Below are positions 7,809-16,254 of a stretch of DNA of 64,000 nucleotides, piece after piece. The notes under the pieces are model-generated. The model worked only from the letters and a program-made list of their open reading frames with translations. It searched no databases and was not told where the DNA came from. Origin of the DNA: Xanthomonas campestris pv. phormiicola (GTDB lineage: Bacteria; Pseudomonadota; Gammaproteobacteria; Xanthomonadales; Xanthomonadaceae); contig CP102593.1 of the NCBI GenBank assembly GCA_025666215.1, positions 3,485,001 through 3,549,000 on the forward strand. The letters run 5' to 3'. Every line of letters begins with the position of its first letter. Positions within the stretch are counted from its first letter, which is position 1. The translations under genes and the position numbers were made by a program.

Positions 7809-9115
7809 GCCTAACCAGTCAGCAATATGCAGCCCTTGTAGATGATGGTTATAAAGAGCCACAAGAAACTGGATGGGATAGTAAAGTCGTCGGCATTGGC
7901 GGCCTCGATTATAGACGCATCGAATATATGGACCGCCCCTCTGGCTATCAGGGCATCATCTATCAAAGAATAGATAATGGAGAAATTATCGCCGTCCACC
8001 GCGGCACCGAATTCGATCGCCAGCCGATGCACGACGGCATCTACGCCGACGGCGGCATGGTTGCTACCCGCCATAACGCACAGGCGGCAGACGCCATAGA
8101 GCTGACTCGGCATGCTATCGATATGGCAGAACGCGAAGCTAAACGCTACGGTCACAAACCCCAAGTCACCGTCGCCGGCCACTCCCTCGGTGGCGATCTG
8201 GCCCAGGTCACCGCGCACCATTTCGGCCTCAAAGGCGAGACCTTTAATGCCTACGGCGCGGTCAGCCTGGACCGGCGCATTCCCGAAGGCGGCAACGACG
8301 TCGTCAACCATGTGATGGCCGGCGATCCGGTCAGCGCCGCCAGCCGGCACTACGGCCATATGCGGGTCTATGCGACGCCGCAGGAAATCGCCACGCTGGA
8401 GCAGGCCGGGTACGACAATCGCAGTAGCGGGCTGGACGCACGCAACCCGCTGGGCGCGGCCAAAGGCCTGGTGATGGATTCGCACCGGATGCACAACTTC
8501 CTTCCCGTGGACGGCAACGGCAAGCCTGACCGCTCGGTCCTGGAGGATCCGGCCGCGCGACAGCGTGCGCAGCAGTACGCGCCGATGATCGACAAATACC
8601 GAAGCGACGTGGAGACGATGCGGACCGGGGTGACCATCGGCGCACGCGGTTGGCAGGGCCTGGTGGTCGATGGCATCGATGTACTGCGCGGCCCCGCGTC
8701 GCCCGGGGCGGGCCGCCGCGCGATGGACGCGCCCAGCTGGCCCGAGCAGATGCAGCACCTGCACGAGAGCCGCGAACGCGGCCATGCGCCGCAAGGCTGG
8801 CAGGTGCCGTTGCGAGTACCCGGCGACAACGAAGTGCAGGCAACCAAGAATCCTGCGCATGCCTCCTTGCGAGACGACCCTGGTGCCTTCCTCGACCGCA
8901 TGTTGGCCGCCTCGCAGAATGGCGACCGCGACCTGTTCCGGCAGATGACCCAGGAATTGTCCAACGCAACACCGGGCCGCACGCTGCGCAGCGAGGCCAT
9001 CGACATGGTGAACCAGCAGGAGCAGCAGGCCGCGCAGCAAGCGATGCAGGCGCAACGGCAACACGTCGAGATGCAGCAGCAGGAAACGATGCGCATCGGC
9101 GCGCGCAGTCTCTGA
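7805..9115 (+). CDS. Lipase class 3-like protein, candidate secreted antibacterial effector
   Basis: 436 residues with no signal peptide. Residues about 40-240 have the alpha/beta-hydrolase lipase pattern: HRGTEFD, nucleophile elbow GHSLGGD with Ser127, a GDPVS segment with Asp174, and SHRMHNF with His227/His230 as candidate third triad residues. The region after 340 is predicted helical and ends in a Gln-rich tail. Lack of an export signal, a coupled periplasmic lipoprotein and the Gln-rich C-terminus fit substrates of the Xanthomonadaceae killing type IV secretion system, although I do not see the conserved XVIPCD motifs clearly. The first about 65 codons are AT-richer, then composition switches abruptly to host-like. 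A fragment of a related gene lies upstream. Alternative: a housekeeping intracellular lipase. Confidence 0.85.
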   Translation: MSLTSQQYAALVDDGYKEPQETGWDSKVVGIGGLDYRRIEYMDRPSGYQGIIYQRIDNGEIIAVHRGTEFDRQPMHDGIYADGGMVATRHNAQAADAIELTRHAIDMAEREAKRYGHKPQVTVAGHSLGGDLAQVTAHHFGLKGETFNAYGAVSLDRRIPEGGNDVVNHVMAGDPVSAASRHYGHMRVYATPQEIATLEQAGYDNRSSGLDARNPLGAAKGLVMDSHRMHNFLPVDGNGKPDRSVLEDPAARQRAQQYAPMIDKYRSDVETMRTGVTIGARGWQGLVVDGIDVLRGPASPGAGRRAMDAPSWPEQMQHLHESRERGHAPQGWQVPLRVPGDNEVQATKNPAHASLRDDPGAFLDRMLAASQNGDRDLFRQMTQELSNATPGRTLRSEAIDMVNQQEQQAAQQAMQAQRQHVEMQQQETMRIGARSL

Positions 9116-9144
9116 TCGCCACTACAGCGGATGCAGGAAGCACG

Positions 9145-9714
9145 ATGAACCAACCCGATCCCGTGGCGCTGGCGAGCAAGGCCGCCGCGCTGATGGAGCA
9201 GTTCGAACGCCGCTGCGCCGAGCTTGAGCAGCAGCAACGGCAACTCGCACAACACCTCGAACACGTCGCGCACTCGTTGCCGGGTGTCGTCGCGCGTTCG
9301 GCGCAAGAGACGTTGCAACGCGTTCCCGACACGCTGATCCGCCAGGTGCAAACCGGCATCGATCAGCCCGTGGCCGGCTTCGAGAAGCGGCTGCAGCAGG
9401 CCGGCAGCTCGATCGCCGAAGGCGCCCACGCGTTGGCCGCGCAGCTCAATCGCATCGAGCGCGTGCAGCGCAGCCTGCTGTGGAAGAGCGCCACCGTCAC
9501 CCTGGGCAGCTTGCTGCTGTTGCTCGCCGGCGGCGGTTGGTTGCTGGTGCAGTACCGGCACGACATCCAGGACAACCAGCTGCGTGCGGAATTGCTGCGT
9601 GCCTACAACGCGGCCGACGTGACCCTGTGCGCGGGCCGCCTGTGCGCCAACGTCGACCCCAATGGCGCGGCCTACGGCGATCGCCGGCAGTATCGGCTGA
9701 TCCGCCCGCGCTGA
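9145..9714 (+). CDS. Coiled-coil single-span membrane protein linked to the lipase gene
   Basis: 189 residues. Residues about 10-50 are Gln/Glu/Leu-rich and should form a coiled coil (ELEQQQRQLAQHLEH). One strongly hydrophobic segment follows at about 114-132 (LGSLLLLLAGGGWLL). The C-terminal 55 residues contain two nearby Cys (LCAGRLCANVD) and a basic end. It starts 29 bp after the lipase stop and is probably in the same operon. From memory, similar proteins in Xanthomonadaceae are labelled relaxation protein, a name inherited from plasmid mobilisation genes; nothing here shows DNA mobilisation. A role in effector delivery, or as a second partner of the lipase, is inference. Confidence 0.8.
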   Translation: MNQPDPVALASKAAALMEQFERRCAELEQQQRQLAQHLEHVAHSLPGVVARSAQETLQRVPDTLIRQVQTGIDQPVAGFEKRLQQAGSSIAEGAHALAAQLNRIERVQRSLLWKSATVTLGSLLLLLAGGGWLLVQYRHDIQDNQLRAELLRAYNAADVTLCAGRLCANVDPNGAAYGDRRQYRLIRPR

Positions 9715-9775
9715 CCGCGCGGCTCGCGCGCCGGCGAGGGCGACGCAGGCCGCGACCGCCCTCGCCCACCAACCC

Positions 9776-10432
9776 TCAGCGCACGATCCGCGGCCGCGGC
9801 GGCTTGCGCTTGCCGAACGGCGGCTGGCCGCGCCAGTAGCGGATCAGCAGCCAGCCGAACAGCATGCCGCCCAGATGCGCGAAATGCGCCACGCCCGGCT
9901 GCCAGCCGGTGAAGCCCATGATCAGCTCCAGCGCGCCGAACACGATCACGAAGGTGCGCGCCTTCATCGGAATCGGCGGGAACAGCAGCATCACCCGCTG
10001 GTTCGGGAACAGCATGCCGAACGCCAGCAGCAGGCCGAAGATGCCGCCGGAAGCGCCCAGGGTCGGATACGGATCGCCGCCGTTGCTCACCATCCACCAG
10101 CCCACCAGCAGCTGGCACAGGCCGGCGCCGGCCACGCACACCAGGTAATAGGTCAGGAAGCGCTTGTTGCCCCAGGTCTGCTCCAGCGGCCCGCCGAACA
10201 TGTACAGCGCCAGCATGTTGAACAACAGGTGCGAGAAGCCGCCATGCAGGAAACCATAGGTCAGCAGTTGCCAGATCTGGAAATTCTGTCCCGGCGAGAA
10301 CGCGTCGAAGTCGCTGATCGGCCACAGCATGAATGGCGCGAAGGTGTCGTCGCCCAGCAGTTGCTGCAGCAGGAACACCACCACATTGCCGATCAGCAGG
10401 GCTTGGGTCACAGGCGGGAGTCTGGGAAACAT
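9776..10432 (-). CDS. Rhomboid family intramembrane serine protease
   Basis: 218 residues with about six hydrophobic segments. The family signatures are present: HGGFSHLLFNM with the oxyanion-side His and Asn in TM2, the nucleophile GASGG with Ser128, and the catalytic His in AHLGG (His186). It lacks the extra cytoplasmic N-terminal domain of E. coli GlpG, which is normal for short bacterial rhomboids. It would cleave single-span membrane proteins in the inner membrane; substrates are unknown. The tail is Lys/Arg/Pro-rich. The gene is upstream of the alkyltransferase-like gene's stop on the same strand but appears to be its own unit. Confidence 0.95.
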   Translation of the reverse strand: MFPRLPPVTQALLIGNVVVFLLQQLLGDDTFAPFMLWPISDFDAFSPGQNFQIWQLLTYGFLHGGFSHLLFNMLALYMFGGPLEQTWGNKRFLTYYLVCVAGAGLCQLLVGWWMVSNGGDPYPTLGASGGIFGLLLAFGMLFPNQRVMLLFPPIPMKARTFVIVFGALELIMGFTGWQPGVAHFAHLGGMLFGWLLIRYWRGQPPFGKRKPPRPRIVR

Positions 10433-10472
10433 GGTCGTGTCCGTGGCAACTGCCGACCATCATAGCCGCTCG

Positions 10473-10838
10473 CTATTGCGGCCCCCATAACGCCGCGTCG
10501 AGATCGCGCGCCGGCGTTGGGGCACGCTTCACCCGCCCGCCCTGCACCGCCACGCCTTCGGCGCGCAGCCGCTGGCATTGCTCGCGAAAGCCGCGCGAGC
10601 CTTCCGCAAAGGCGATGCGCCCGTCGCTGCGCAGCACCCGGTGCCAGGGCAGCGCCGGATCGGTGTTGGCGCCGAGCACGCGCGCGACCAGCCGCGCGCG
10701 GCCGGGCAGCCCGGCCAGCATCGCCACCTCGCCATAGCCGCGCACCTGGCCGGGCGGGATCGCACGGATCGTCGCCAGGAGCCGCGCCTGGGCCGCCGCC
10801 GAGGCCTCGGCGGCCGACGCAGGAGGCGGCCCGCTCAT
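10473..10838 (-). CDS. Alkyltransferase-like protein (MGMT-family DNA base flipping)
   Basis: 121 residues, the length of the C-terminal DNA-binding domain of O6-alkylguanine-DNA alkyltransferase. The reactive-site motif PCHRV is PWHRV (Trp65), the hallmark of alkyltransferase-like proteins, which bind and flip O6-alkylguanine and hand it to nucleotide excision repair instead of removing the alkyl group. The Arg-finger region (GRARLVARVLGAN) is kept. The ATG overlaps the stop of the EamA gene by 4 bp (ATGA), so both are probably translated from one message. The N-terminus is slightly Ala-rich and extended. Confidence 0.92.
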   Translation of the reverse strand: MSGPPPASAAEASAAAQARLLATIRAIPPGQVRGYGEVAMLAGLPGRARLVARVLGANTDPALPWHRVLRSDGRIAFAEGSRGFREQCQRLRAEGVAVQGGRVKRAPTPARDLDAALWGPQ

Positions 10839-11770
10839 GCCGGCAACGTCCGCGCGGGGCGCGACACGGCCAGCACCCCGCCCAGCACCAGCAGCGTGCC
10901 GGCGATCTGCCACGGCCCCATCGCCTCGCGCAGCACCAGCACGCTGAGCACGATGGTCGAGACCGGACCGAGCATGCCGATCTGCGACGCCAGGCCCGAG
11001 CCGATGCGCCGCACCGCCAGCATCGTCGCCAGCACCGGCACCGCCGTGCACAACGTGCCGTTGAGCAGCGACAGCCAGTACACCGGCGTAGGCAGCTGCA
11101 AGGCCTGCAGCGGCCGCAGCAGCAGGAACTGGGCGATGCACAGCACGGAGGCGACCAGGCTGGCGTAGGCGGTCAGCCGCACCGCGCCGATCCGCGCCAC
11201 CATCTGCCCGCTGCCGACCAGATACAGCGCATAGGCCAGCGCGCTGCCGAACACCAGCGCGCTGCCCCAGGCGGTACGCGCGCCGCCGACCTGCAGGTCG
11301 TGGCCGAAGGCGAGCAGCACGCCGAGATAGCTCAGCGCCAGCGCCCACAGCTGGCGGCGCTGCGGCCGCCGGCGGAACGCGAGCACGCCGATCAGCAGCA
11401 CCAGGGTGGGAGTCAGATACAGGATCAGCCGCTCGAGCGTGGCGGTGATGTAGGCCAGGCCTAGGAAATCCAGGTAGCTGGCCAGGTAGTAGCCGAGCAC
11501 GCCGAGCATGCCGATGCGCCAACGGTCGCCACGCTGCAGCGGCGGCGCGCGGCGCGCGGCCCACAGCGCCATCGCCGCGAAACACGGCAGCGCCACCAGC
11601 ATGCGCAGCGCCAGCAGGGTCACCGCGTCCACGCCGTAGCGATAGCCGAGCTTGACGATGATCGCCTTGCCGGAAAACGCGATCGCGCCACCGGCGGCAA
11701 GCAGCACGCCGCCCAGGTCGGCATGCGCCGTGGCCAGCGGAGCGGCGGTCGAGCGCCCGGATGCGCTCAT
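10835..11770 (-). CDS. EamA/DMT-superfamily transporter
   Basis: 311 residues, about ten hydrophobic segments arranged as two EamA repeats (the second with ISTIVLSVLVLREAMGPWQ-type boundary residues near 260). GGVLLAAGGAIAFSGK at the start of TM1 and LYLTPTLVLLIG at the end of repeat 1 are typical. These inner-membrane carriers export or import small metabolites, and the substrate cannot be read from sequence. It is the upstream gene of a two-gene unit with the alkyltransferase-like protein. Confidence 0.9.
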   Translation of the reverse strand: MSASGRSTAAPLATAHADLGGVLLAAGGAIAFSGKAIIVKLGYRYGVDAVTLLALRMLVALPCFAAMALWAARRAPPLQRGDRWRIGMLGVLGYYLASYLDFLGLAYITATLERLILYLTPTLVLLIGVLAFRRRPQRRQLWALALSYLGVLLAFGHDLQVGGARTAWGSALVFGSALAYALYLVGSGQMVARIGAVRLTAYASLVASVLCIAQFLLLRPLQALQLPTPVYWLSLLNGTLCTAVPVLATMLAVRRIGSGLASQIGMLGPVSTIVLSVLVLREAMGPWQIAGTLLVLGGVLAVSRPARTLPA

Positions 11771-11848
11771 CGCGGACCGGCGCCGTAGCGGAAACGAACA
11801 TCTTGCATGCCGCCCATTCTACGGCCGCCGCGCGCGGCAGCAGCGCTA

Positions 11849-11875
11849 CCGATGCGACAGAGCGGAGCGCATCGG
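11849..11875. repeat. Perfect 8-bp inverted repeat upstream of the EamA gene
   Basis: CCGATGCG and CGCATCGG separated by 11 bp, about 80-105 bp upstream of the EamA start in a 254-bp gene-free gap. It could be an operator or a small hairpin. No T-run follows, so it is not a good terminator for the upstream glutathione reductase gene. Confidence 0.35.
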
Positions 11876-12024
11876 CGCAAACCACCCCGCAACCAGCCTG
11901 CATAACGCCGGCGCCGCAATGCACTGCACTAAGGCGGATGACCGCACCGCTCGAACGTCGCCTTGCCCGCGCCCTCCCTGGTTTCGGCGCCACCACCTGC
12001 AGTAGCACCGCGACGGCACGCGCC

Positions 12025-13383
12025 TCAGCGCATCAGCACCACTTCCTCGGCCGAGGTCGGATGGATCGCCACCGTGTCCTCCAGCTGGCGCTTGGTCACG
12101 CCCAGCTTCAGCGCCACCGCGAAGCCCTGCAGGATCTCGTCGGCGCCGTCGCCGAGCAGATGGAAACCGACCACCCGTTCGTCCTCGCCGACGCAGACCA
12201 GCTTGAACAGGCTGCGCTGCGGCGCGTCGGCCAGCGCATGCAGCATCGGCCGGAAATTGCTGCGATACACCGTCACCGCGTCGCCGTAGCGTGCCCGCGC
12301 CTGCTCCTCGCCCAGCCCGACCTGGCCCAGCGGCGGATGCGAGAACACCACGCTGGGCACGTTGTCGTAGTCCAGCCGCGCCTGCGGCTGGTCGCCGAAC
12401 AGGCGATCCATCAGCTTGCGTCCGGCCGCGATCGCCACCGGGGTCAGGCCGACCTTGCCGGCCACGTCGCCGATCGCGTACAGCCCCGGCACGTCGGTGT
12501 TCTGGTAGTCGTCGACCACGATCTCGCACTTGTCGCCGATGCGCACGCCCAGCGCTTCCAGGCCGATGCCCTGGCTGTTCGGGCGCCGCCCGATGGCGAA
12601 GAACACCTGGTCCACGGGCTCGCTCGGCTGCCCGTCGCCGTCGTGCAACCGCAGGCCCTGCTCGCCGCGGCGCAAGGCGGTGGCGCGATAGCCGAAATGC
12701 AGGCGCACGCCCTGGTGGTGCAGGTTCTCGCCGAGCTGGCGCGCCAGTTCCGCATCGAAACGCTCCAGCAGGCGCTGGCCCTGCACGAACAGGTCGACGC
12801 GACTGCCCAGCGCCTGCAGCAGGCCGGCCAGCTCCACCGCGATGTAGCCGCCGCCGACGATCGCCACCCGCGCCGGCGCCTCGCACAGGTTGAAGAAATC
12901 GTCCGACACCAGGCCCAGTTCGGCGCCCTCGATCGGCGGCCGCAGCGCATGCGCGCCGGTGGCGATCACCACGTGGCCGGCGCTGACCCGCACGCCGTCG
13001 CCGCATTCCACCGTATGCGCATCCAGCAACCGGCCGCGCTGCGGAATCAGCACCACGCCGTCGGCATCCAGGCGCCGCCGGTAACTGCCGTGGATGTTGC
13101 CGATATAGCCCTGGCGATGCGCCACCAGTTCCGGCCACGACAAGGTCGAACCGGGAATGGAGAAGCCGATGGCGCGCGCCAGATCGATGCGCCCGACCAG
13201 GTCGGCAGCCAGCCACATCGCCTTCTTCGGCACGCAGCCGATATTGACGCAGGTGCCGCCGAGCGCGTTCGGCTCCAGGATCGCCACGCGCGCGCCGAGG
13301 CCGGCGGCGCGGAACGCGGTGGCCAGGCCGCCGGAACCGCCGCCGAGCACCAGCAGGTCGTAGTCGTAGACGGCATCGTTCAC
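12025..13383 (-). CDS. gor: Glutathione-disulfide reductase
   Basis: 452 residues from a GTG with a GGAG ribosome site about 9 bp upstream; the open frame runs further upstream but is not protein-like there. The layout is that of a class I pyridine nucleotide-disulfide oxidoreductase: FAD motif GGGSGG at 14-19, redox pair C45-V-N-I-G-C50, NAD(P) motif GGGYIA near 170, second FAD contact YAIGDVAG, and the C-terminal interface His-Glu pair in HPTSAEE (His441, Glu446). The sequence CVNIGCVPKK and the length match glutathione reductase rather than lipoamide or mercuric reductase. It uses NADPH to regenerate reduced glutathione in the cytoplasm. Confidence 0.92.
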   Translation of the reverse strand: MNDAVYDYDLLVLGGGSGGLATAFRAAGLGARVAILEPNALGGTCVNIGCVPKKAMWLAADLVGRIDLARAIGFSIPGSTLSWPELVAHRQGYIGNIHGSYRRRLDADGVVLIPQRGRLLDAHTVECGDGVRVSAGHVVIATGAHALRPPIEGAELGLVSDDFFNLCEAPARVAIVGGGYIAVELAGLLQALGSRVDLFVQGQRLLERFDAELARQLGENLHHQGVRLHFGYRATALRRGEQGLRLHDGDGQPSEPVDQVFFAIGRRPNSQGIGLEALGVRIGDKCEIVVDDYQNTDVPGLYAIGDVAGKVGLTPVAIAAGRKLMDRLFGDQPQARLDYDNVPSVVFSHPPLGQVGLGEEQARARYGDAVTVYRSNFRPMLHALADAPQRSLFKLVCVGEDERVVGFHLLGDGADEILQGFAVALKLGVTKRQLEDTVAIHPTSAEEVVLMR

Positions 13384-13568
13384 TGGAAACGCTCCGCGCG
13401 GTGCGGCGTGGTGTAGATCGCGGGCCACTGCCCGCCTATCCGGTCGGCCATCGGTTGTCCTGTCGTGTGGCTCATGCTGATTCCGAGCATGCCACGCGCG
13501 GTGGCGAGCCACGCGTGAGGATGCCGCGGCATGCACGGGATCGGCGCATCGTCATGGGCAGTCGCGTT

Positions 13569-14846
13569 TCAGGCAGTGCCATGACGGCGCATCGGTTGCC
13601 AACGCAGATAGCTCGCCGAACGCCACAGCCATTCGACCGGACCGAAGCGGAAATGGCGCAGCCACAGCTGCGACGCCGCCACCTGCAGCGCGAACAGCGC
13701 GAACGCGAACGGGATCTGCCAGGCGCGCGGCAGGCGCTCGAAATAGCCCAGGCCATAGCCATAGAACAGCGTGGTGCACAGCAGCGACTGCAGCAGGTAG
13801 TTGCTCAGCGCCATGCGCCCGGCCGGTGCCAGCCAGCGCAGCGCCGGGGCCAAGCGCAGCAACCAGGCCGCATAGCCCAGCGCCATCATCCCGCTGGCCA
13901 CGGTGGCCAAGGCGAACGCGCTGGCCAGGCGCAGATCCAGCCGCGCCGGATCCATCCACGGCTCCAGCCGGAAGCTCAGCAGCATCAGCGCCATGCCCAC
14001 CGGCAGCACGCCCCAGCGCAACGCCGCCAGCAGCCGCGCAGAGCGCTGCGGCTGCACCGCCAGGCCACTGCGCACGCACCACGCGCCGAGCAGGAACATG
14101 CCGAAGATGGTGGGCGCATTGAACACCAGCTCGCCCAGCGTATCGATCAGGTCGCGCAGGCGCTGCGCAGTGGCCTCGGCGTAGCCGCCATGGCCGAACA
14201 CCTGGCGCTGCTGTTGCAGCGCCGCCGCCGCGCGCTGCGCCTGCTCGGCCATGTCCTGCCGCCACTGCACGGCGCCATGCGGATCGGCCTGCGCCGCCGA
14301 GCCGATCGCGCCGGTCAGCAGCGACAGCAGCGGCGAGCACAGATAGACCGCCAGCGCCATCCACGGCAACCAGCGCGTCGGCGCCTCGCGGAAGGCGAGC
14401 AGCATGAACGCCAGCAGCGCGTAGCTGACCAGGATGTCGCCGGACCACAGCAGCACCGCATGCAGCACGCCGATCAGCAGCAACGCCGCGCTGCGGCGCA
14501 CGAAGAAGCCGCCGAACTCGCGCAGCGCCGCCTCGGCGCGCTGCGCCATCACCGCGAAACCCATGCCGAACAGCAACGAGAACAAGGTGTAGAACTTGCC
14601 CTGCACCAGCAGGTAGACCGCCGCGTCGGCGATGCGGTCGGCGCCGCGCAACAGCGGATCCAGCCCGGTCATCGCCGCATCCAGGGGACCGACGAAGCCC
14701 TCGATGTTCATCAGCAGGATGCCGAGCAGGGCGAAGCCGCGCAGCACGTCCAGGGCGGCGATGCGTTCGGCGGGCGCGACGGGCTGCAGCACGGGAGCGG
14801 AGGAAGCCAAGGCGTGGCACCGGACGAAAGACCGGCGATTATCCAT
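13569..14846 (-). CDS. DUF418 (YeiB-like) multi-pass membrane protein
   Basis: 425 residues. The N-terminal ALDVLRGFALLGILLMNI signature, repeated hydrophobic segments and the C-terminal DUF418 region with GRMALSNYLLQS identify the YeiB family. A second family signature, FYTLFSLLFGMGF, is near residue 95. These inner-membrane proteins are widespread with no established reaction; a transport or acyl-transfer role has been suggested because of similarity to acyltransferase-3 proteins. It appears monocistronic. Confidence 0.92.
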   Translation of the reverse strand: MDNRRSFVRCHALASSAPVLQPVAPAERIAALDVLRGFALLGILLMNIEGFVGPLDAAMTGLDPLLRGADRIADAAVYLLVQGKFYTLFSLLFGMGFAVMAQRAEAALREFGGFFVRRSAALLLIGVLHAVLLWSGDILVSYALLAFMLLAFREAPTRWLPWMALAVYLCSPLLSLLTGAIGSAAQADPHGAVQWRQDMAEQAQRAAAALQQQRQVFGHGGYAEATAQRLRDLIDTLGELVFNAPTIFGMFLLGAWCVRSGLAVQPQRSARLLAALRWGVLPVGMALMLLSFRLEPWMDPARLDLRLASAFALATVASGMMALGYAAWLLRLAPALRWLAPAGRMALSNYLLQSLLCTTLFYGYGLGYFERLPRAWQIPFAFALFALQVAASQLWLRHFRFGPVEWLWRSASYLRWQPMRRHGTA

Positions 14847-15011
14847 CGCCGCGGCGCCGATGCGCCAAGGTGCATGCGGCGCAGTGCGCGCCGGCGGCGC
14901 GCCGGGCGCTGCGCCGCCGCTCAGCGCTGCCGACCAGGCAGCGACGGCGCCGCCGGCAGCGGCGCGACGGCGGACGCGGACCCGTAGCAGCCGGATCCGC
15001 GCCAGCCTCGA

Positions 15012-15491
15012 TCAATGGTGATGACCGCCGTCGCCGTGCACGTGGCCGTGCTCGATCTCTTCCGGCTTGGCTTCGCGCACCTCGAGGATCTCCACGTCGA
15101 AATGCAGGTCCTTGCCCGCCATCGGGTGGTTGAGGTCGACGTCGACCACGCTCATGCCGACCTTCTGCACGGTCACCGCGCGCGGGCCGAAGTTGGTCTG
15201 CAACACCACCTGGCTGCCCGGCTGCAGCTTGGTCGCGCCGAAATGCTTCTTCGGCACGCGCTGGGTCAGGCCCTCGCGGTAGTCGCCGTAGGCATCCTTG
15301 GCGGCCACATCGACGCCGAAGCTGGCGCCGGCTTCCTGGTCCAGCATCGCGTTCTCCAGGCCCGGGATGATGTTGCCGTGGCCGATCAGGATCACCAGCG
15401 GATCGCGGTCCTTGGACGTCTCGATCGGCGCCTGGCCGGCTTCGGAGACGGTGTAGTGGAAACGGACGACGCGGTCTTTTTCGATCTTCAT
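15012..15491 (-). CDS. SlyD-like FKBP-type peptidyl-prolyl cis-trans isomerase
   Basis: 159 residues from ATG 15491 (MKIEKD). An upstream ATG at 15575 would add 28 non-conserved residues. The N-terminus VRFHYTV, the LIGHGNIIPGLENAMLD segment and the insert-in-flap domain (about 70-125, with VPKKHF) mark the SlyD type, combining prolyl isomerase with a chaperone insert. The C-terminus is short but His-rich (HGHVHGDGGHHH), a reduced form of the nickel-binding SlyD tail. It would act in the cytoplasm on nascent proteins and perhaps in metal handling. Confidence 0.92.
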   Translation of the reverse strand: MKIEKDRVVRFHYTVSEAGQAPIETSKDRDPLVILIGHGNIIPGLENAMLDQEAGASFGVDVAAKDAYGDYREGLTQRVPKKHFGATKLQPGSQVVLQTNFGPRAVTVQKVGMSVVDVDLNHPMAGKDLHFDVEILEVREAKPEEIEHGHVHGDGGHHH

Positions 15492-15601
15492 GTGCAACTC
15501 TGCGCTGTGGCTGCCGATGGCAGACGGTGTGGACGGCTTGTCGGCCGACGGGAGCGCCGCCATGATGGCGGCCATCTAAGGTTGCGCATTATCCCGGCTC
15601 C

Positions 15602-16147
15602 ATGCAGAACAAGCCAGTTGCAACGTCCACGCGGCGCCGTCTTCCCTGCTGGGCGGCCCTGCTGTGCATGGCCGTGCTGGCCGCCTGCGGCCGCCACGAG
15701 GTGCGCCCGTCGCGTCCGCCCCCGCCGGTGGCGGTGCGCAGCTGGCCGCAGGTGGCGCCGGCCGACCCGGCCGCGGCCAACGCGGTGCTGATGCGCGCGC
15801 TGGGCCTGGTCGGCACGCCCTACCGCTACGGCGGCAATACCCCAGAATCGGGCTTCGACTGCAGCGGCCTGGTCGCCTACGTCTACCGCGACATGCTCGA
15901 CCTGCGGCTGCCGCGCACCTCGCGCGAACTGGCCGCAGTGCAGGGTCCACGGATCGATCCGCAGCGCCTGAGCACCGGCGATCTGGTGTTTTTCGGCAGC
16001 GCCGGCACGGTCAGCCATGTCGGCATCTATGTCGGCGAGGGCCGCTTCGTACACGCCCCCAGCACAGGCGGAACGGTCCGTCTGGACTTTCTGGACGGGG
16101 CCTATTGGCGCGATCACTACACCGGCGCAAAACGTGTCCTGCACTGA
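15602..16147 (+). CDS. NlpC/P60 (C40) peptidoglycan endopeptidase lipoprotein
   Basis: 181 residues. The N-terminus is a basic stretch and lipoprotein signal ending LAAC (Cys29), then a Pro-rich linker and one NlpC/P60 domain. Catalytic residues: Cys87 in FDCSGL, His139 in SHVGIYVG, with His151 in FVHAPS as third polar residue. These enzymes cut the D-Glu-mDAP bond of stem peptides. It should be anchored in an envelope membrane and is followed 107 bp downstream by a second NlpC/P60 protein lacking a lipobox. The Spr/MepS group is the closest in architecture. Confidence 0.92.
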   Translation: MQNKPVATSTRRRLPCWAALLCMAVLAACGRHEVRPSRPPPPVAVRSWPQVAPADPAAANAVLMRALGLVGTPYRYGGNTPESGFDCSGLVAYVYRDMLDLRLPRTSRELAAVQGPRIDPQRLSTGDLVFFGSAGTVSHVGIYVGEGRFVHAPSTGGTVRLDFLDGAYWRDHYTGAKRVLH

Positions 16148-16254
16148 AGTGTGGTTTCGCTCACATTCATAATTACGAAATATTAACGTAATTTGAACTT
16201 CCTCTTGCTGTCTACAGGGCATGATCGCCCATCGTTTGAATTTGTGATCGAAGC
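16148..16254 (+). promoter_or_regulatory. AT-rich leader between the two NlpC/P60 genes
   Basis: The segment 16160-16205 is strikingly A+T-rich compared with its surroundings (CATAATTACGAAATATTAAC and similar) and lies upstream of a GTG start. It probably carries the promoter of the second NlpC/P60 gene. I cannot assign -35/-10 boxes confidently, and no ribosome site better than GAAG is visible. Confidence 0.4.

Noticed and set aside
9145..9714. Plasmid mobilisation (relaxation) gene
   Set aside because: No relaxase, oriT-like sequence or other transfer gene is present; the name exists only by annotation inheritance.
11771..12024. Small gene in the gap between EamA and gor genes
   Set aside because: Short frames here lack a ribosome site and protein-like composition; only an inverted repeat stands out.
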